Below, piece after piece: positions 56,393 through 64,000 of a stretch of 64,000 bases of DNA. The stretch is from Selenomonadaceae bacterium (GTDB lineage Bacteria > Bacillota > Negativicutes > Selenomonadales > Selenomonadaceae), in the NCBI GenBank assembly GCA_017515635.1, contig JAFWFO010000011.1, positions 82,307 to 146,306 on the forward strand. The letters are read 5' to 3'. The position numbers were made by a program, and so were the translations under genes. The stretch's first letter is position 1; the number at the start of each line of letters is the position of its first letter. Under the pieces are notes generated by a model, which did no database searches, was not told where the DNA came from, and saw only the letters and a program-made list of their open reading frames with translations.

Positions 56393-56441
56393 GAGTTAGG
56401 AGTTAGGAGTTACAATCGCATTGTAATTCTTAACTCTTTTT
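56388..56441 (+). terminator. Rho-independent terminator built from heptad repeats
   Basis: ATTAGGA, GTTAGGA, GTTAGGA and GTTACAA (56388-56415) are followed by complementary bases. Arms 56400-56416 and 56420-56436 pair over 17 positions (two G-T pairs) with loop CGC, and TTTTT follows. The first unit also gives the stop codon of the upstream gene. Confidence 0.8.
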
Positions 56442-56477
56442 GAGTGGCGCAACCGCTATCGTCAAAAAAAAACAACT

Positions 56478-56506
56478 TTGACATACCGGCAACTTTCCTA
56501 TAAAAT
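56478..56506 (+). promoter_or_regulatory. Sigma-A promoter of the amidohydrolase gene
   Basis: TTGACA 56478-56483 (perfect) and TAAAAT 56501-56506 lie 17 bp apart. Confidence 0.65.
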
Positions 56507-56539
56507 CTGCCCGAAATTTTGAAAGGACGTGATAACCTT

Positions 56540-58276
56540 ATGTTGAAAGGATTAACCCGCCGCGAATTCGTCAAAACGGCGTCGATGGCGGCGTTGGCAA
56601 TGGCAATTCCCGCTGAACTTTTCGCAAGTCCCGTGAAAGCCGATTTGGTTGTCTACGGAAAAATTTTTACAGCCGAAAACAACAAGCTCGCGGAAGCGTT
56701 CGCGGTCAAAGACGGCAAATATGTTTACGTCGGCGACAAAAAAGGTGCCGAAGCGTTTATCGGTTCCAACACCGAAGTTATCGACCACAGCGGCAAGGGG
56801 CTTGTCATGCCTTCATGCGGAAACGGGCACGCTCATTATTCGCTTGGGTATGGAATTTCGGCATTCGGCACTGTTATTGACAGGGAAGACAGCGTTGAAA
56901 AATTTTTGACTGAAATTGTTCCTGCCGCCGTCAAAAAAGCAAAAGACTCCGACGCAACGGCTATTTTCGGTTTCGGATGGAACATGTTGACATTCCAGAC
57001 AAATACGCCCACCAGACAACAACTTGACGCGATTTGCGACGATATTCCGATGTATTTCGCGGACGAGGAAGGTCACAAAGGCATTGCGAACACTCTTGCG
57101 CTTGTCAACGCGGGAATTATGTCGAAAGATGGCAACGTACTCATGAAAGAGATACGCGGCGGCGAAATTGACATGGGCGAAGACGGAACGCCCACAGGTT
57201 ATCTGAAAGAACAAGCGGGAACTTATGTGCGTTCATTTTTGGACAACGAAAAACTCTATCCCGTTGATATGGCGAAAGCAACTCTAGATAAAGTTCAAGA
57301 ACAGCTTTTGTCCGAAGGTTATACGATGTATCTCGACGGCTGGTCTACAGTTTTCTACAACGAGAGTTTATATAAAGCCGCTCAAGAAATGGACAAAGCC
57401 GGCGATATGAAATTTGTTTTGGGTTTGACTTACGAAATCGAAAGCTGGATGAACGTCGATGAAAGATTGGCTCAAGCCGCAAATGCAAAAAAATACATTT
57501 CCGAACACGTAAAACCGAATTGGATAAAACTTTTCATGGACGGCACGGTTGAAAGCGGCACGGGATTTATTGATCCGGTATATCCCGACGGACATCAAGG
57601 AATTCCCAACTGGTCTGAGGAAGAACTGACCGAAATCACGCGCAAGGCTAACGAAAACGAAATTACAATGCATGTTCACGTTATGGGCAACGCCGGCGTC
57701 ACTCGCGTCGTCAATGCTTACGTAAACGGCGGCAAAGACGAAATGCGCAATACTCTTGTGCACATCTACCACGTCAATCAACCTGATTATAAGCGCATGG
57801 CGGAGCACAGCATTTACGTCACCGAAGGAATGCTTTGGCACCACGCAACCGACGATTTACAAGCGGAATTGCTCAAAATTCTTCCTGCAGAGATAGCGGA
57901 TAAAGGTTATCCGATGAAATCGTACTTCGATAACGGCATAATAGTTTCGTCGCACTCGGATTTTCCCGCATTGAGCGGCAGTCCCGATGATCCGTTCAGC
58001 ATTATGGAAATTGTTGTGACAGGCGTTTATTATCCCGAAAAAGCTAAACCGTGGTGGACGGAAGAATTCATCACCCGCGAACAGGCTTTGACGGCTCTGA
58101 CAATCAACGTCGCAAAACAAATGTTTATCGAAAACGAGCGCGGCAGTATCAAAAGCGGCAAATACGCGGATTTCCTGCTTGTCGATAAAGACGTACTGAC
58201 TTGCCCCGAAAAAGAAATTCACGAAGCAAAACCTGCGGCAACTTATTTTGAAGGCAAAAAAGTTTTCGGCAAGTAA
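56540..58276 (+). CDS. Tat-exported amidohydrolase (YtcJ-like)
   Basis: A twin-arginine signal (LTRREFVKTASMAALAMAIPAELFASPV) marks export of the folded, metal-loaded enzyme. The amidohydrolase-3 domain has GNGHAHYSLGYG (metal HxH), WIKLFMDGTVESGTGF, MHVHVMGNAGV and VSSHSDFPALSGSPDDPF. Length is 578 aa. Such proteins hydrolyse amide or imide bonds; substrate unknown. ATG 56540 follows AAAGGACGTGAT. Confidence 0.88.
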   Translation: MLKGLTRREFVKTASMAALAMAIPAELFASPVKADLVVYGKIFTAENNKLAEAFAVKDGKYVYVGDKKGAEAFIGSNTEVIDHSGKGLVMPSCGNGHAHYSLGYGISAFGTVIDREDSVEKFLTEIVPAAVKKAKDSDATAIFGFGWNMLTFQTNTPTRQQLDAICDDIPMYFADEEGHKGIANTLALVNAGIMSKDGNVLMKEIRGGEIDMGEDGTPTGYLKEQAGTYVRSFLDNEKLYPVDMAKATLDKVQEQLLSEGYTMYLDGWSTVFYNESLYKAAQEMDKAGDMKFVLGLTYEIESWMNVDERLAQAANAKKYISEHVKPNWIKLFMDGTVESGTGFIDPVYPDGHQGIPNWSEEELTEITRKANENEITMHVHVMGNAGVTRVVNAYVNGGKDEMRNTLVHIYHVNQPDYKRMAEHSIYVTEGMLWHHATDDLQAELLKILPAEIADKGYPMKSYFDNGIIVSSHSDFPALSGSPDDPFSIMEIVVTGVYYPEKAKPWWTEEFITREQALTALTINVAKQMFIENERGSIKSGKYADFLLVDKDVLTCPEKEIHEAKPAATYFEGKKVFGK

Positions 58277-58312
58277 ATCTGCGCGAAAAAAATTTTTGGA
58301 GGCGATATGTTG

Positions 58313-59329
58313 ATGAAAAAATTTTTTCTGATATGTATGGCGATTTTGTTGGCGATTAATTCGTCTGCGGTCGTGAGTGCGGCGACAAATGTTCCCGATT
58401 ATTCAAAGGCGGGCAACTGGTACCAAATTCCGGACATTACCAAGGACGTTGACACATTTTACATTCTCGCGACGGAGTATTTGGGATTTGCGGAAGGTTC
58501 TTCCGATTACGCGGAGATGGACAATCCCGATATGGTGACGGGTGCACCGGTGCAATATGCAATGAACGCAAGCGCGTTCGCGGAGTCAACCAACGTGTTC
58601 TTGCCGTACTATCGACAGGCGAGTTTGAGATACGCGGGCGAAGTTTGGCGGAAGACCGGAGACATTGACGAAGCGATTTCCGGAATGCCTTACAACGACA
58701 TAACCGCCGCGCTCGATTACTACTTCGAGAACTATAACAACGGGCGTCCGTTCATCCTTGCGAGTCACTCTCAAGGTTCGGCAATTGCCAAACTCGTGCT
58801 GAAGAAATACTTCAAGGAGCACCCCGATTACTACAAACGCATGGTTGCGGCTTACGTTATCGGTTACGCTGTCACGAAAGACGACCTGAAAGCTAATCCG
58901 CATTGGAAATTTGCGACAGGCGAGAGCGACACGGGTGTTATAATCAGCTGGAACACCGAAGGCAAAAAGAACGTTGAAGCAAACGCCCGAACATGCGTAC
59001 TGTTCCCGAACGCAATCAGCATTAATCCGATTAACTGGAAACTCGACGACACTTACGCGCCGGCAAGCGAAAATCTCGGCTCCCTCGTGATAAACGCGAC
59101 CGGCGACGGGTTAGAGATTGGCAATGTCGGTGCGGACGCGCAAGTCGTTCCTTGGCGCGGAGTTATCGTCACAAATGCCAAAATTGATCCAATGCCTGCA
59201 GACCTTGCCGCGGTTGCCAATGAATTTTTTGGCCCTGACGGCAGACACGAAAGCGACTACACATTTTACTACAACAACATCAAAGCCAACGTGGCGAAAC
59301 GTATCGCGACTTTCAAAGCGAATCACTAA
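58313..59329 (+). CDS. Secreted DUF3089 alpha/beta-hydrolase
   Basis: A signal peptide (KKFFLICMAILLAINSSAVVSA) is followed by a DUF3089 lipase-like domain: FILATEYLGFAE-type start, nucleophile elbow ASHSQGSAIAKLVL, and a C-terminal HESDYTFYYNNIKANV with a possible catalytic His. Likely an esterase or lipase. Starts at 58307, 58310 and 58313 are possible; GGAGG best serves the two later ones. It lies 36 bases after the amidohydrolase and probably shares its transcript. Confidence 0.85.
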   Translation: MKKFFLICMAILLAINSSAVVSAATNVPDYSKAGNWYQIPDITKDVDTFYILATEYLGFAEGSSDYAEMDNPDMVTGAPVQYAMNASAFAESTNVFLPYYRQASLRYAGEVWRKTGDIDEAISGMPYNDITAALDYYFENYNNGRPFILASHSQGSAIAKLVLKKYFKEHPDYYKRMVAAYVIGYAVTKDDLKANPHWKFATGESDTGVIISWNTEGKKNVEANARTCVLFPNAISINPINWKLDDTYAPASENLGSLVINATGDGLEIGNVGADAQVVPWRGVIVTNAKIDPMPADLAAVANEFFGPDGRHESDYTFYYNNIKANVAKRIATFKANH

Positions 59330-59347
59330 CCGCTCGAAAAAAATTCA

Positions 59348-59375
59348 AGCCTCGGAAATGTTCCGGGGCTTTTTG
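59348..59375 (+). terminator. Terminator after the DUF3089 gene
   Basis: AGCCTCGGAA and TTCCGGGGCT form a 10-bp stem (one G-T pair) with loop ATG, then TTTT. Confidence 0.8.
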
Positions 59376-59432
59376 ATTGTCGACTTAACCAAATTTTCTG
59401 TCGCAACTGCAACAACACGGATTTTTCCGCAA

Positions 59433-59441
59433 TGTTATAAT
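59433..59441 (+). promoter_or_regulatory. Extended -10 promoter of the cytochrome c operon
   Basis: TGT precedes consensus TATAAT (59436-59441); no clear -35. It lies 32 bases before ccmE and should drive ccmE, ccmF, nrfH and nrfA. Confidence 0.5.
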
Positions 59442-59472
59442 CAGCAAAATTTATCGAAGGGAGATGCGACTT

Positions 59473-59844
59473 GTGCGGAAAATTTTTCTGATTGTTCTGC
59501 TTTTGGGCTTCGTCGCCTACGCGGGCTTTAATCTTGCCGAAAGTGTCGCGCCTTACGTCACCATTGCCGAGGCGCGGGCTTCGACAAATTCCGTGCAAGT
59601 AAAAGGTCTGCTCGATAAAAATTTCGTGCCTCAACAAACTTGCGACGAATTTACTTTCAGCTTGCAGGACGAGGCGACGGGCGAAACTTTGCGCGTAAAA
59701 TTCGACGGCGTCAAGCCTGACCAATTCGACGAAGCTTATCACATTGTGGCGATCGGCAAATATGACGCGTCGGATGAAAGTTTTCATGCGAAAAAACTTT
59801 TAATCAAATGTCCGTCAAAATATGAAAGGCAACAACCGCAATGA
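59473..59844 (+). CDS. ccmE: Cytochrome c maturation haem chaperone CcmE, CxxxY type
   Basis: CcmE carries haem to the cytochrome c haem lyase. It has an N-terminal membrane anchor (KIFLIVLLLGFVAYAGFNL) and an OB-fold (SVQVKGLLDKNFVP, FSLQDEATGETLRVKFDG). The haem-binding site near the end is CPSKY: Cys replaces the usual His of HxxxY, as in a known subgroup of archaeal and sulfate-reducer CcmE. GTG 59473 is preferred over ATG 59464, since AAGGGAG directly touches that ATG. Confidence 0.88.
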   Translation: MRKIFLIVLLLGFVAYAGFNLAESVAPYVTIAEARASTNSVQVKGLLDKNFVPQQTCDEFTFSLQDEATGETLRVKFDGVKPDQFDEAYHIVAIGKYDASDESFHAKKLLIKCPSKYERQQPQ

Positions 59845-59859
59845 TGAGGTGATGACTTT

Positions 59860-61794
59860 ACGGGAAATTTATTTTTAATCGGCTCACTTGCGGCGGCGTT
59901 GGCTGTGACAAGCGTCTGTTACGTGCAAAAAATTCCGTCGGCGCGTCTGGTGAAAATCTGCGCGGCAACGTCAATGTCATTCGTCACGGCGGCAAGTTTG
60001 TTCCTGTGGTATCTGATCTTTGAAAACGATTTTACGGTCGAATACGTCGCGGCATATTCTTCAACGCAACTGCCGACAATTTATAAAGTCTCGGCGTTTT
60101 GGGCGGGGCAACAAGGTTCGTTCCTGTTGTGGTTGCTCGTGCACGCGGCGGTTGGCGCAGTGTTGACTTTCCGCAGAACTTCGGCGGCGTCGCTGGGAAT
60201 TTATTTCCTGTTGCAAGCCGTGTTGACGGGGCTGGTTTTGGTAAAGTCACCGTTCGCGGAAAATCCCGCCGTGGTTTTCGAGGGCGTCGGCTTAAATCCG
60301 CTGTTGCAAGATTTTTGGATGGCGATTCACCCGCCGATAATCTTCGTCGGCTACGCGTTGTTGGCGGTGCCGTTCGCGTTGAGTTTGGGCAGTTTGTTGA
60401 CGGAAGCGTCGGCGCGTTCGTGGCTTGAGGAAGCTCGGATTTGGACGTTGACGGCGTGGAGTTTTCTCGGCGCGGGAATTTTTGTCGGCGGCTATTGGGC
60501 GTACAAAGTTTTGGGCTGGGGCGGCTATTGGGGCTGGGATCCCGTCGAAAACTCGTCGCTCGTGCCGTGGCTGTTGGCGGCAGTGTTGTTGCACTTGATT
60601 AACTTGGCGCGAAAAAAATCTTCCGCGTTGACTCAAGCGCACGTTGCGGCAACTTTCACTTATGCGCTGGTCGTCTACGGAACATTTTTGACGCGTTCGG
60701 GAATTTTGGGCGATTTCTCCGTTCACTCGTTTGCCGGCTCAAGTATCGGCGCGGCACTTGCATTTGTCGACGCGGTAATTTTAATCGGCGGGCTGTCTGT
60801 GATTCTTTGGAAGGCAAAAGAACTTCCGCAAGGCAATTTATACGAATCCCACGGCTCGGCGGCGTTCGCAATTTTGTTGGGTTGTCTGCTGATAATTTTC
60901 GTCGCGGCGATTGTCTGGGTCGGAATGTCCATGCCGTTGTTGAGTCAACTTTTCGGCGAAGCGGCGGCGGTCGACACAGATTTTTACGTCAAAAGCACGT
61001 CACCGCTTGCGGTAGTCTTAATCGTGCTGGTAATTTACACGTTCGCGAAATTCGGGCGTTCAGTAAGTCTCGGCGGAAAAATTGCGCACGTCGGTTTTAT
61101 CGCGATGATTGCGGCGATTGTCATTTCCGCGCAGGGCGAAACGATTACGCAAGAATTCAAGCCCCGTGCCAAATTTCAACTTGACGGGCACGAAGTCATT
61201 TACGAAGGACAAACTTTCAACGAAGACGAACGCCAAAAATTTTACGTCTACACGGTCGACGGCGAAGTTGTTCGGGCTTTGACGAAACTGCGCGGCAACG
61301 GCGAAGATGCGGCTCGTGAACCCGCGATTTTGAAAAATTTTTCGGGCGACGTGTACATTGCCCCGCACGCCCCGCAAATTGACAACGTTCAAGAACTTTT
61401 GCTGACGCGTGGAGTTTTCGCAATGGACGGCGAACTCGGCTACATTTTCGAGGACGCGCAGATTGACAAAGACGATAACGGCAACCCGATTCAAGCGACG
61501 GCGGAAATTAAAATAACCGACGGCGAAATTATCGAGACGATTCGCCCGCTGATAATCGTCACGCCCGACGGCGGCTCATCGAAAGCTATTGAGGCGTTCA
61601 AAGGCAAACGGCGCGTGCGATTGACGGGCATATCGGGCGACTTGCAAAAAGCGCGACTGGAAATTTTGCCGACAATCGAAACTTTATCGAACATGTCGAT
61701 AACCGCGACCGTCACGACAAAACCGTATATTTGGCTTTTGTGGCTCAGTGTCACGACAATTTGTTTGGGAACTCTTTTGGCTATAAAAAAATAA
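59860..61794 (+). CDS. ccmF: Cytochrome c haem lyase CcmF, probable non-AUG start
   Basis: CcmF attaches haem to apocytochrome c. The haem-handling WWD-type motif is WGGYWGWDPVENSSLVPWL; other family motifs are FWAGQQGSFLLWL and IHPPIIFVGYALLAVPFALSL. A periplasmic C-terminal domain and a last helix follow. The first ATG/GTG/TTG in frame (TTG 59899) would cut the first membrane helix. GAGGTG (59846-59851) instead points to ACG 59860, giving TGNLFLIGSLAAALAVTSV as an intact first helix. About 644 aa by this start. Confidence 0.85.
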   Translation, partial: TGNLFLIGSLAAALAVTSVCYVQKIPSARLVKICAATSMSFVTAASLFLWYLIFENDFTVEYVAAYSSTQLPTIYKVSAFWAGQQGSFLLWLLVHAAVGAVLTFRRTSAASLGIYFLLQAVLTGLVLVKSPFAENPAVVFEGVGLNPLLQDFWMAIHPPIIFVGYALLAVPFALSLGSLLTEASARSWLEEARIWTLTAWSFLGAGIFVGGYWAYKVLGWGGYWGWDPVENSSLVPWLLAAVLLHLINLARKKSSALTQAHVAATFTYALVVYGTFLTRSGILGDFSVHSFAGSSIGAALAFVDAVILIGGLSVILWKAKELPQGNLYESHGSAAFAILLGCLLIIFVAAIVWVGMSMPLLSQLFGEAAAVDTDFYVKSTSPLAVVLIVLVIYTFAKFGRSVSLGGKIAHVGFIAMIAAIVISAQGETITQEFKPRAKFQLDGHEVIYEGQTFNEDERQKFYVYTVDGEVVRALTKLRGNGEDAAREPAILKNFSGDVYIAPHAPQIDNVQELLLTRGVFAMDGELGYIFEDAQIDKDDNGNPIQATAEIKITDGEIIETIRPLIIVTPDGGSSKAIEAFKGKRRVRLTGISGDLQKARLEILPTIETLSNMSITATVTTKPYIWLLWLSVTTICLGTLLAIKK

Positions 61795-61817
61795 TTTTCA
61801 CGGAAGGAGGTCACGAG

Positions 61818-62297
61818 ATGTGCATTAAAGATTTGCTCGAAAAGCACACGCTGAAATGTCTGGCGGGAGGTTTCGTTATCGGCGCGGCATTTGTCGGTAT
61901 CGCAAGCCTCATGCTTCACGCGACGGGCACGCCGACTTTCTGCGGGCAATGTCACTCCATGAAACACGAGGCGGAAACTTTCGCCGTGTCCAGTCACAGA
62001 AATCAAGACTGCGTGGAATGCCACTTGCCGCACGATAACACCGCGCATTACCTTATCGAAAAGGGACGCACGGGCATGGTCGACATGTATCATGAAATAA
62101 TGCGCGATTATCCGAACAGAATCAAGCTTGACGCGGACGCCCGCAAGATGATCGCCGAAAACTGCGTGCGTTGTCACAGCGCGACAATGTCTTACGTCGA
62201 GACTGCACCCGAAGGCACGCAAGACGATTGCTTGAAGTGCCACAGCAAAATTGCGCACGGCTCGAATCACTTGGAAGGGGGTATAAAAGTTGACTAA
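61818..62297 (+). CDS. nrfH: Cytochrome c nitrite reductase membrane subunit NrfH
   Basis: This NapC/NirT-family tetrahaem quinol oxidase passes electrons to NrfA. One N-terminal membrane helix (LAGGFVIGAAFVGIASLML) is followed by four haem motifs CGQCH, CVECH, CVRCH and CLKCH. The first has the Met two residues on (CGQCHSM) typical of NrfH. AAGGAGG precedes ATG 61818. It overlaps nrfA by 8 bases. Confidence 0.94.
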   Translation: MCIKDLLEKHTLKCLAGGFVIGAAFVGIASLMLHATGTPTFCGQCHSMKHEAETFAVSSHRNQDCVECHLPHDNTAHYLIEKGRTGMVDMYHEIMRDYPNRIKLDADARKMIAENCVRCHSATMSYVETAPEGTQDDCLKCHSKIAHGSNHLEGGIKVD

Positions 62298-63678
62298 GAT
62301 GCAAAAATACATCGCGGGCGCACTGGTCTTGTGCGTGGCATTTTTCGGCTTGTTGTTCGCCAGAGTCATTGCCAAACCCGCGACAAAATTTGAACTCGCC
62401 ACAATTCCCGAAGACCAAAAATTGACGCGCATGGGTTACGCCAAAGCTTACCCGTTGCAATTCAATTCATACAGAAGAACAACCGAAGGCGACCCCAGCC
62501 CGACAGGTTTCGGCGGCGCACAAGCAGGCAACTCCCATTTGACTGAACAGCCCGAACAAATCGAACTGTTCAAAGGCTACAAATTTTCGATTCAATACGA
62601 CGACGACCGCGGACACTGGTACGCCGGTCAAGATATTCTTGAATCACTTCGCCGCCCCGGGCAAAAAGGTTCCTGCATAGTTTGCAAAGGCTCCTACATG
62701 TACGACGTTTATTTCAAGCAGAGCGGTTGGGAATTTGCTTCAAAGCCGTTTGATGAAATTGCCGCGCCGATTAAAGACGACGAATGGTTTGGTTGCTCAA
62801 GTTGTCACGATCCCGACACAATGCAACTCCGCGTTTACAATCAAGGCTTTATCGAATCAATGGCGGAACTCGGCGTTGACATAAGCCAAGCAACTCATAA
62901 CGAAATGCGTCTTTACGTTTGCGCGCAGTGCCACAACGAATATTATTTCACGGCGGAAGACGGACGAGTCCACATGCCTTTTGCCAACGGCTTAGATCCC
63001 GAATCCGAATGGAAATATTATCAGGACGGTCACTCTAAGGGCTTCACGGGCGACTGGACGCACCCCGACAGCGGCGCACGCATGTTGAAAGCTCAGCACC
63101 CCGACTTTGAAGTTTGGACGGATTCAATTCACGCGCTCAACGGCGTCACTTGCGTCGATTGCCATATGCCGTACATGCGTCAAGACGGACAAAAATATAC
63201 TTCGCACTGGATGACCAACCCGCTCAAACATTTCGACAGTGCTTGCTCGAAATGCCACGACGAATCTTACGAAACCATGTTGCATCGCGTGCAAACGGTG
63301 AACAACAACACGTTTAAACTTTTGCGCACGGCGGGACAAGCGACGGCTCGCGCTCACAAGACGATTCAAGCCGCAAAAGCTGCCGGTGCCACGGACGAAC
63401 AACTTGCAAACGCTCGCTTGCTGGTTCGTGAGGCTCAGTGGTATTGGGATTGGGTTTCCGCCGAAAGTTCAATGGGCTTCCACAATCCCGACAAATGCAT
63501 GAAAGCTCTCGGAATTTCGATTGACAAAGCACACGAGGCGATTGAATCTGCAACCGCTTCCGTCAAAGGCTCGCTTACACTTGAGCCGTTGCCGACGGAA
63601 CCTTTCACGACGACAAAATTTGATGTGCCGGCACCTCCTCCGCCCGCGCCTGAACCTGCGGAACAACCTGCCGAATAA
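62290..63678 (+). CDS. nrfA: Ammonia-forming cytochrome c nitrite reductase NrfA
   Basis: This pentahaem enzyme reduces nitrite to ammonium in the periplasm. It has an uncleaved or cleavable N-terminal helix, the Lys-ligated catalytic haem CIVCKG, and four CxxCH sites (CSSCH, CAQCH, CVDCH, CSKCH). The catalytic pocket segment HNEMRLYVCAQCHNEYYF is as expected. A Pro/Ala-rich tail of about 25 residues is extra. TTG 62290 has GAAGGGGG upstream; ATG 62299 is an alternative. Confidence 0.95.
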   Translation: MTKMQKYIAGALVLCVAFFGLLFARVIAKPATKFELATIPEDQKLTRMGYAKAYPLQFNSYRRTTEGDPSPTGFGGAQAGNSHLTEQPEQIELFKGYKFSIQYDDDRGHWYAGQDILESLRRPGQKGSCIVCKGSYMYDVYFKQSGWEFASKPFDEIAAPIKDDEWFGCSSCHDPDTMQLRVYNQGFIESMAELGVDISQATHNEMRLYVCAQCHNEYYFTAEDGRVHMPFANGLDPESEWKYYQDGHSKGFTGDWTHPDSGARMLKAQHPDFEVWTDSIHALNGVTCVDCHMPYMRQDGQKYTSHWMTNPLKHFDSACSKCHDESYETMLHRVQTVNNNTFKLLRTAGQATARAHKTIQAAKAAGATDEQLANARLLVREAQWYWDWVSAESSMGFHNPDKCMKALGISIDKAHEAIESATASVKGSLTLEPLPTEPFTTTKFDVPAPPPPAPEPAEQPAE

Positions 63679-63700
63679 AAATTATCGAACGAAAAATTTT

Positions 63701-63729
63701 TCCCCGTCAACGCGGCGGGGATTTTTTTG
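63701..63729 (+). terminator. Terminator after nrfA
   Basis: TCCCCG and CGGGGA pair around a 9-base loop and seven T follow. Confidence 0.8.
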
Positions 63730-63770
63730 TTGCGAAAATGTTGCGATCAAGAGAAATTGAAACAGCAGAG

Positions 63771-64000
63771 ACTAGGGGTTGTTGGTAAATTAAAAGTGAA
63801 TGAGCGATGAAGCGAGTAAAACAAAATTGAGGAAGCAGAAAGCCAACTTATCGTATCGAGTGGCGATAATTCTTAATACGCTGAAAAAAACGTTCGACAA
63901 GATTGCGTTGCTTATAGAGTTCGGCGTCAAAGGCATGTTTCACCTTGAAATTGACCTTGTCGGGGATGCAAACTGTCGCTCCGCGTTGTTCAAGGTAAGA
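63771..64000 (-). mobile_element. Right end of an IS5-family insertion sequence, cut by the window edge
   Basis: The frameshifted transposase 3' part ends at 63790. Just outside lies GACTAGGGGTTGTTGGTAAA, which looks like a terminal repeat with the GGGTTGTTGG core common in this family. The other end is beyond the window. Confidence 0.55.
63790..64000 (-). pseudogene. IS5-family DDE transposase C-terminus, frameshifted
   Basis: On the minus strand the end of a transposase is readable: RGATVCIPDKVNFKVKHAFD, ELYKQRNLVERFFQRIKNYR. The catalytic Glu is in the LVERFF segment. After NYR the frame runs into a stop (HSIR), while another frame continues with ATRYDKLAFCFLNFVLLASS, the expected family ending. 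This fits loss of about 7 bases, so the copy is inactive. Confidence 0.75.

Noticed and set aside
673..56441. Heptad tracts as CRISPR arrays
   Set aside because: Units are 7 bp without spacers, and no cas genes are present.

Overview
The window reads as chromosomal DNA of an anaerobic, flagellated, diderm Firmicute, most likely of the Negativicutes (Selenomonadales-like). This placement is an inference from gene content. Firmicute traits are sigma-H, a SpoVB-type flippase, an IreB-family protein, DUF1292, a YvyF-like flagellar protein and the mltG/U32 peptidase and aroQ-pepQ-efp gene orders. An LpxL-type acyltransferase and a CcmEF/NrfHA cytochrome c pathway point to an outer membrane and anaerobic nitrite ammonification. 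Many genes start with TTG or GTG behind strong GGAGG-type sites. Long antisense ORFs are frequent and are by-products of codon bias.

Layout. 1-0.7 kb: 3' part of a peptide-type ABC ATPase. 0.8-2.4 kb: a small membrane peptide and three paralogous double-glycine-leader peptides behind repeated promoters. 2.4-4.6 kb: cobD and a cation efflux gene. 4.6-9.3 kb (minus): flgE, gyrA and a membrane protein. 9.4-17.2 kb: ispE, a GntR regulator, hicAB, glmU, a DUF1919 protein, prs, htpG. 17.4-23.1 kb (minus): a large repeat-rich protein, a TGS-less thrS, a YjbR protein, sigH. 23.2-25.8 kb: cobU, GNAT, cobQ. 25.9-31 kb: SpoVB-like flippase, a GIY-YIG endonuclease, a HIT-like DUF4931 protein, a Uma2 protein, an ATP-grasp enzyme. 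31-35.3 kb: an amino-acid permease fused to a hybrid histidine kinase, a rhodanese lipoprotein, an LpxL-like acyltransferase. 35.3-46.3 kb: yvyF-like, rsmE, mtaB, a TPR protein, ireB-like, ruvX, DUF1292, mltG, a U32 peptidase, acylphosphatase, aroQ, pepQ, efp. 46.4-55.2 kb: an acyltransferase-like membrane protein, an orphan EcoRI-type methylase, a toxin-like peptide, cbiT, priA, a PHP hydrolase, an acyl-CoA ligase, two paralogous unknowns. 55.4-63.7 kb: a NirJ/AhbD-type radical SAM, a Tat-exported amidohydrolase, a DUF3089 protein, ccmE, ccmF, nrfH, nrfA. The window ends in a decayed IS5-type transposase.

Functional links. Cobalamin genes (cobD, cobU, cobQ, cbiT) are scattered. The radical SAM protein, CcmE, CcmF, NrfH and NrfA together make haem, mature c-type cytochromes and reduce nitrite to ammonium.

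Most unusual features. (1) At least ten tracts of 7-bp tandem repeats of several sequences; two lie in frame inside mtaB, several supply a stop codon and one forms a terminator. (2) Gene-end duplications: an intact U32 peptidase gene sits between remnants of the two ends of a homologous gene, and the SpoVB-like gene is followed by a second copy of its last codons. Each of these three remnants abuts a perfect palindrome and differs from the intact copy almost only at synonymous sites. pepQ and the DUF1919 gene carry 5'-end duplications. (3) A permease-histidine kinase-receiver fusion. (4) A ~318-bp inverted-repeat element that separates efp from an apparent ribosome binding site. (5) Two genes with good ribosome binding sites but no canonical start codon. 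No tRNA, rRNA or CRISPR array was recognised.
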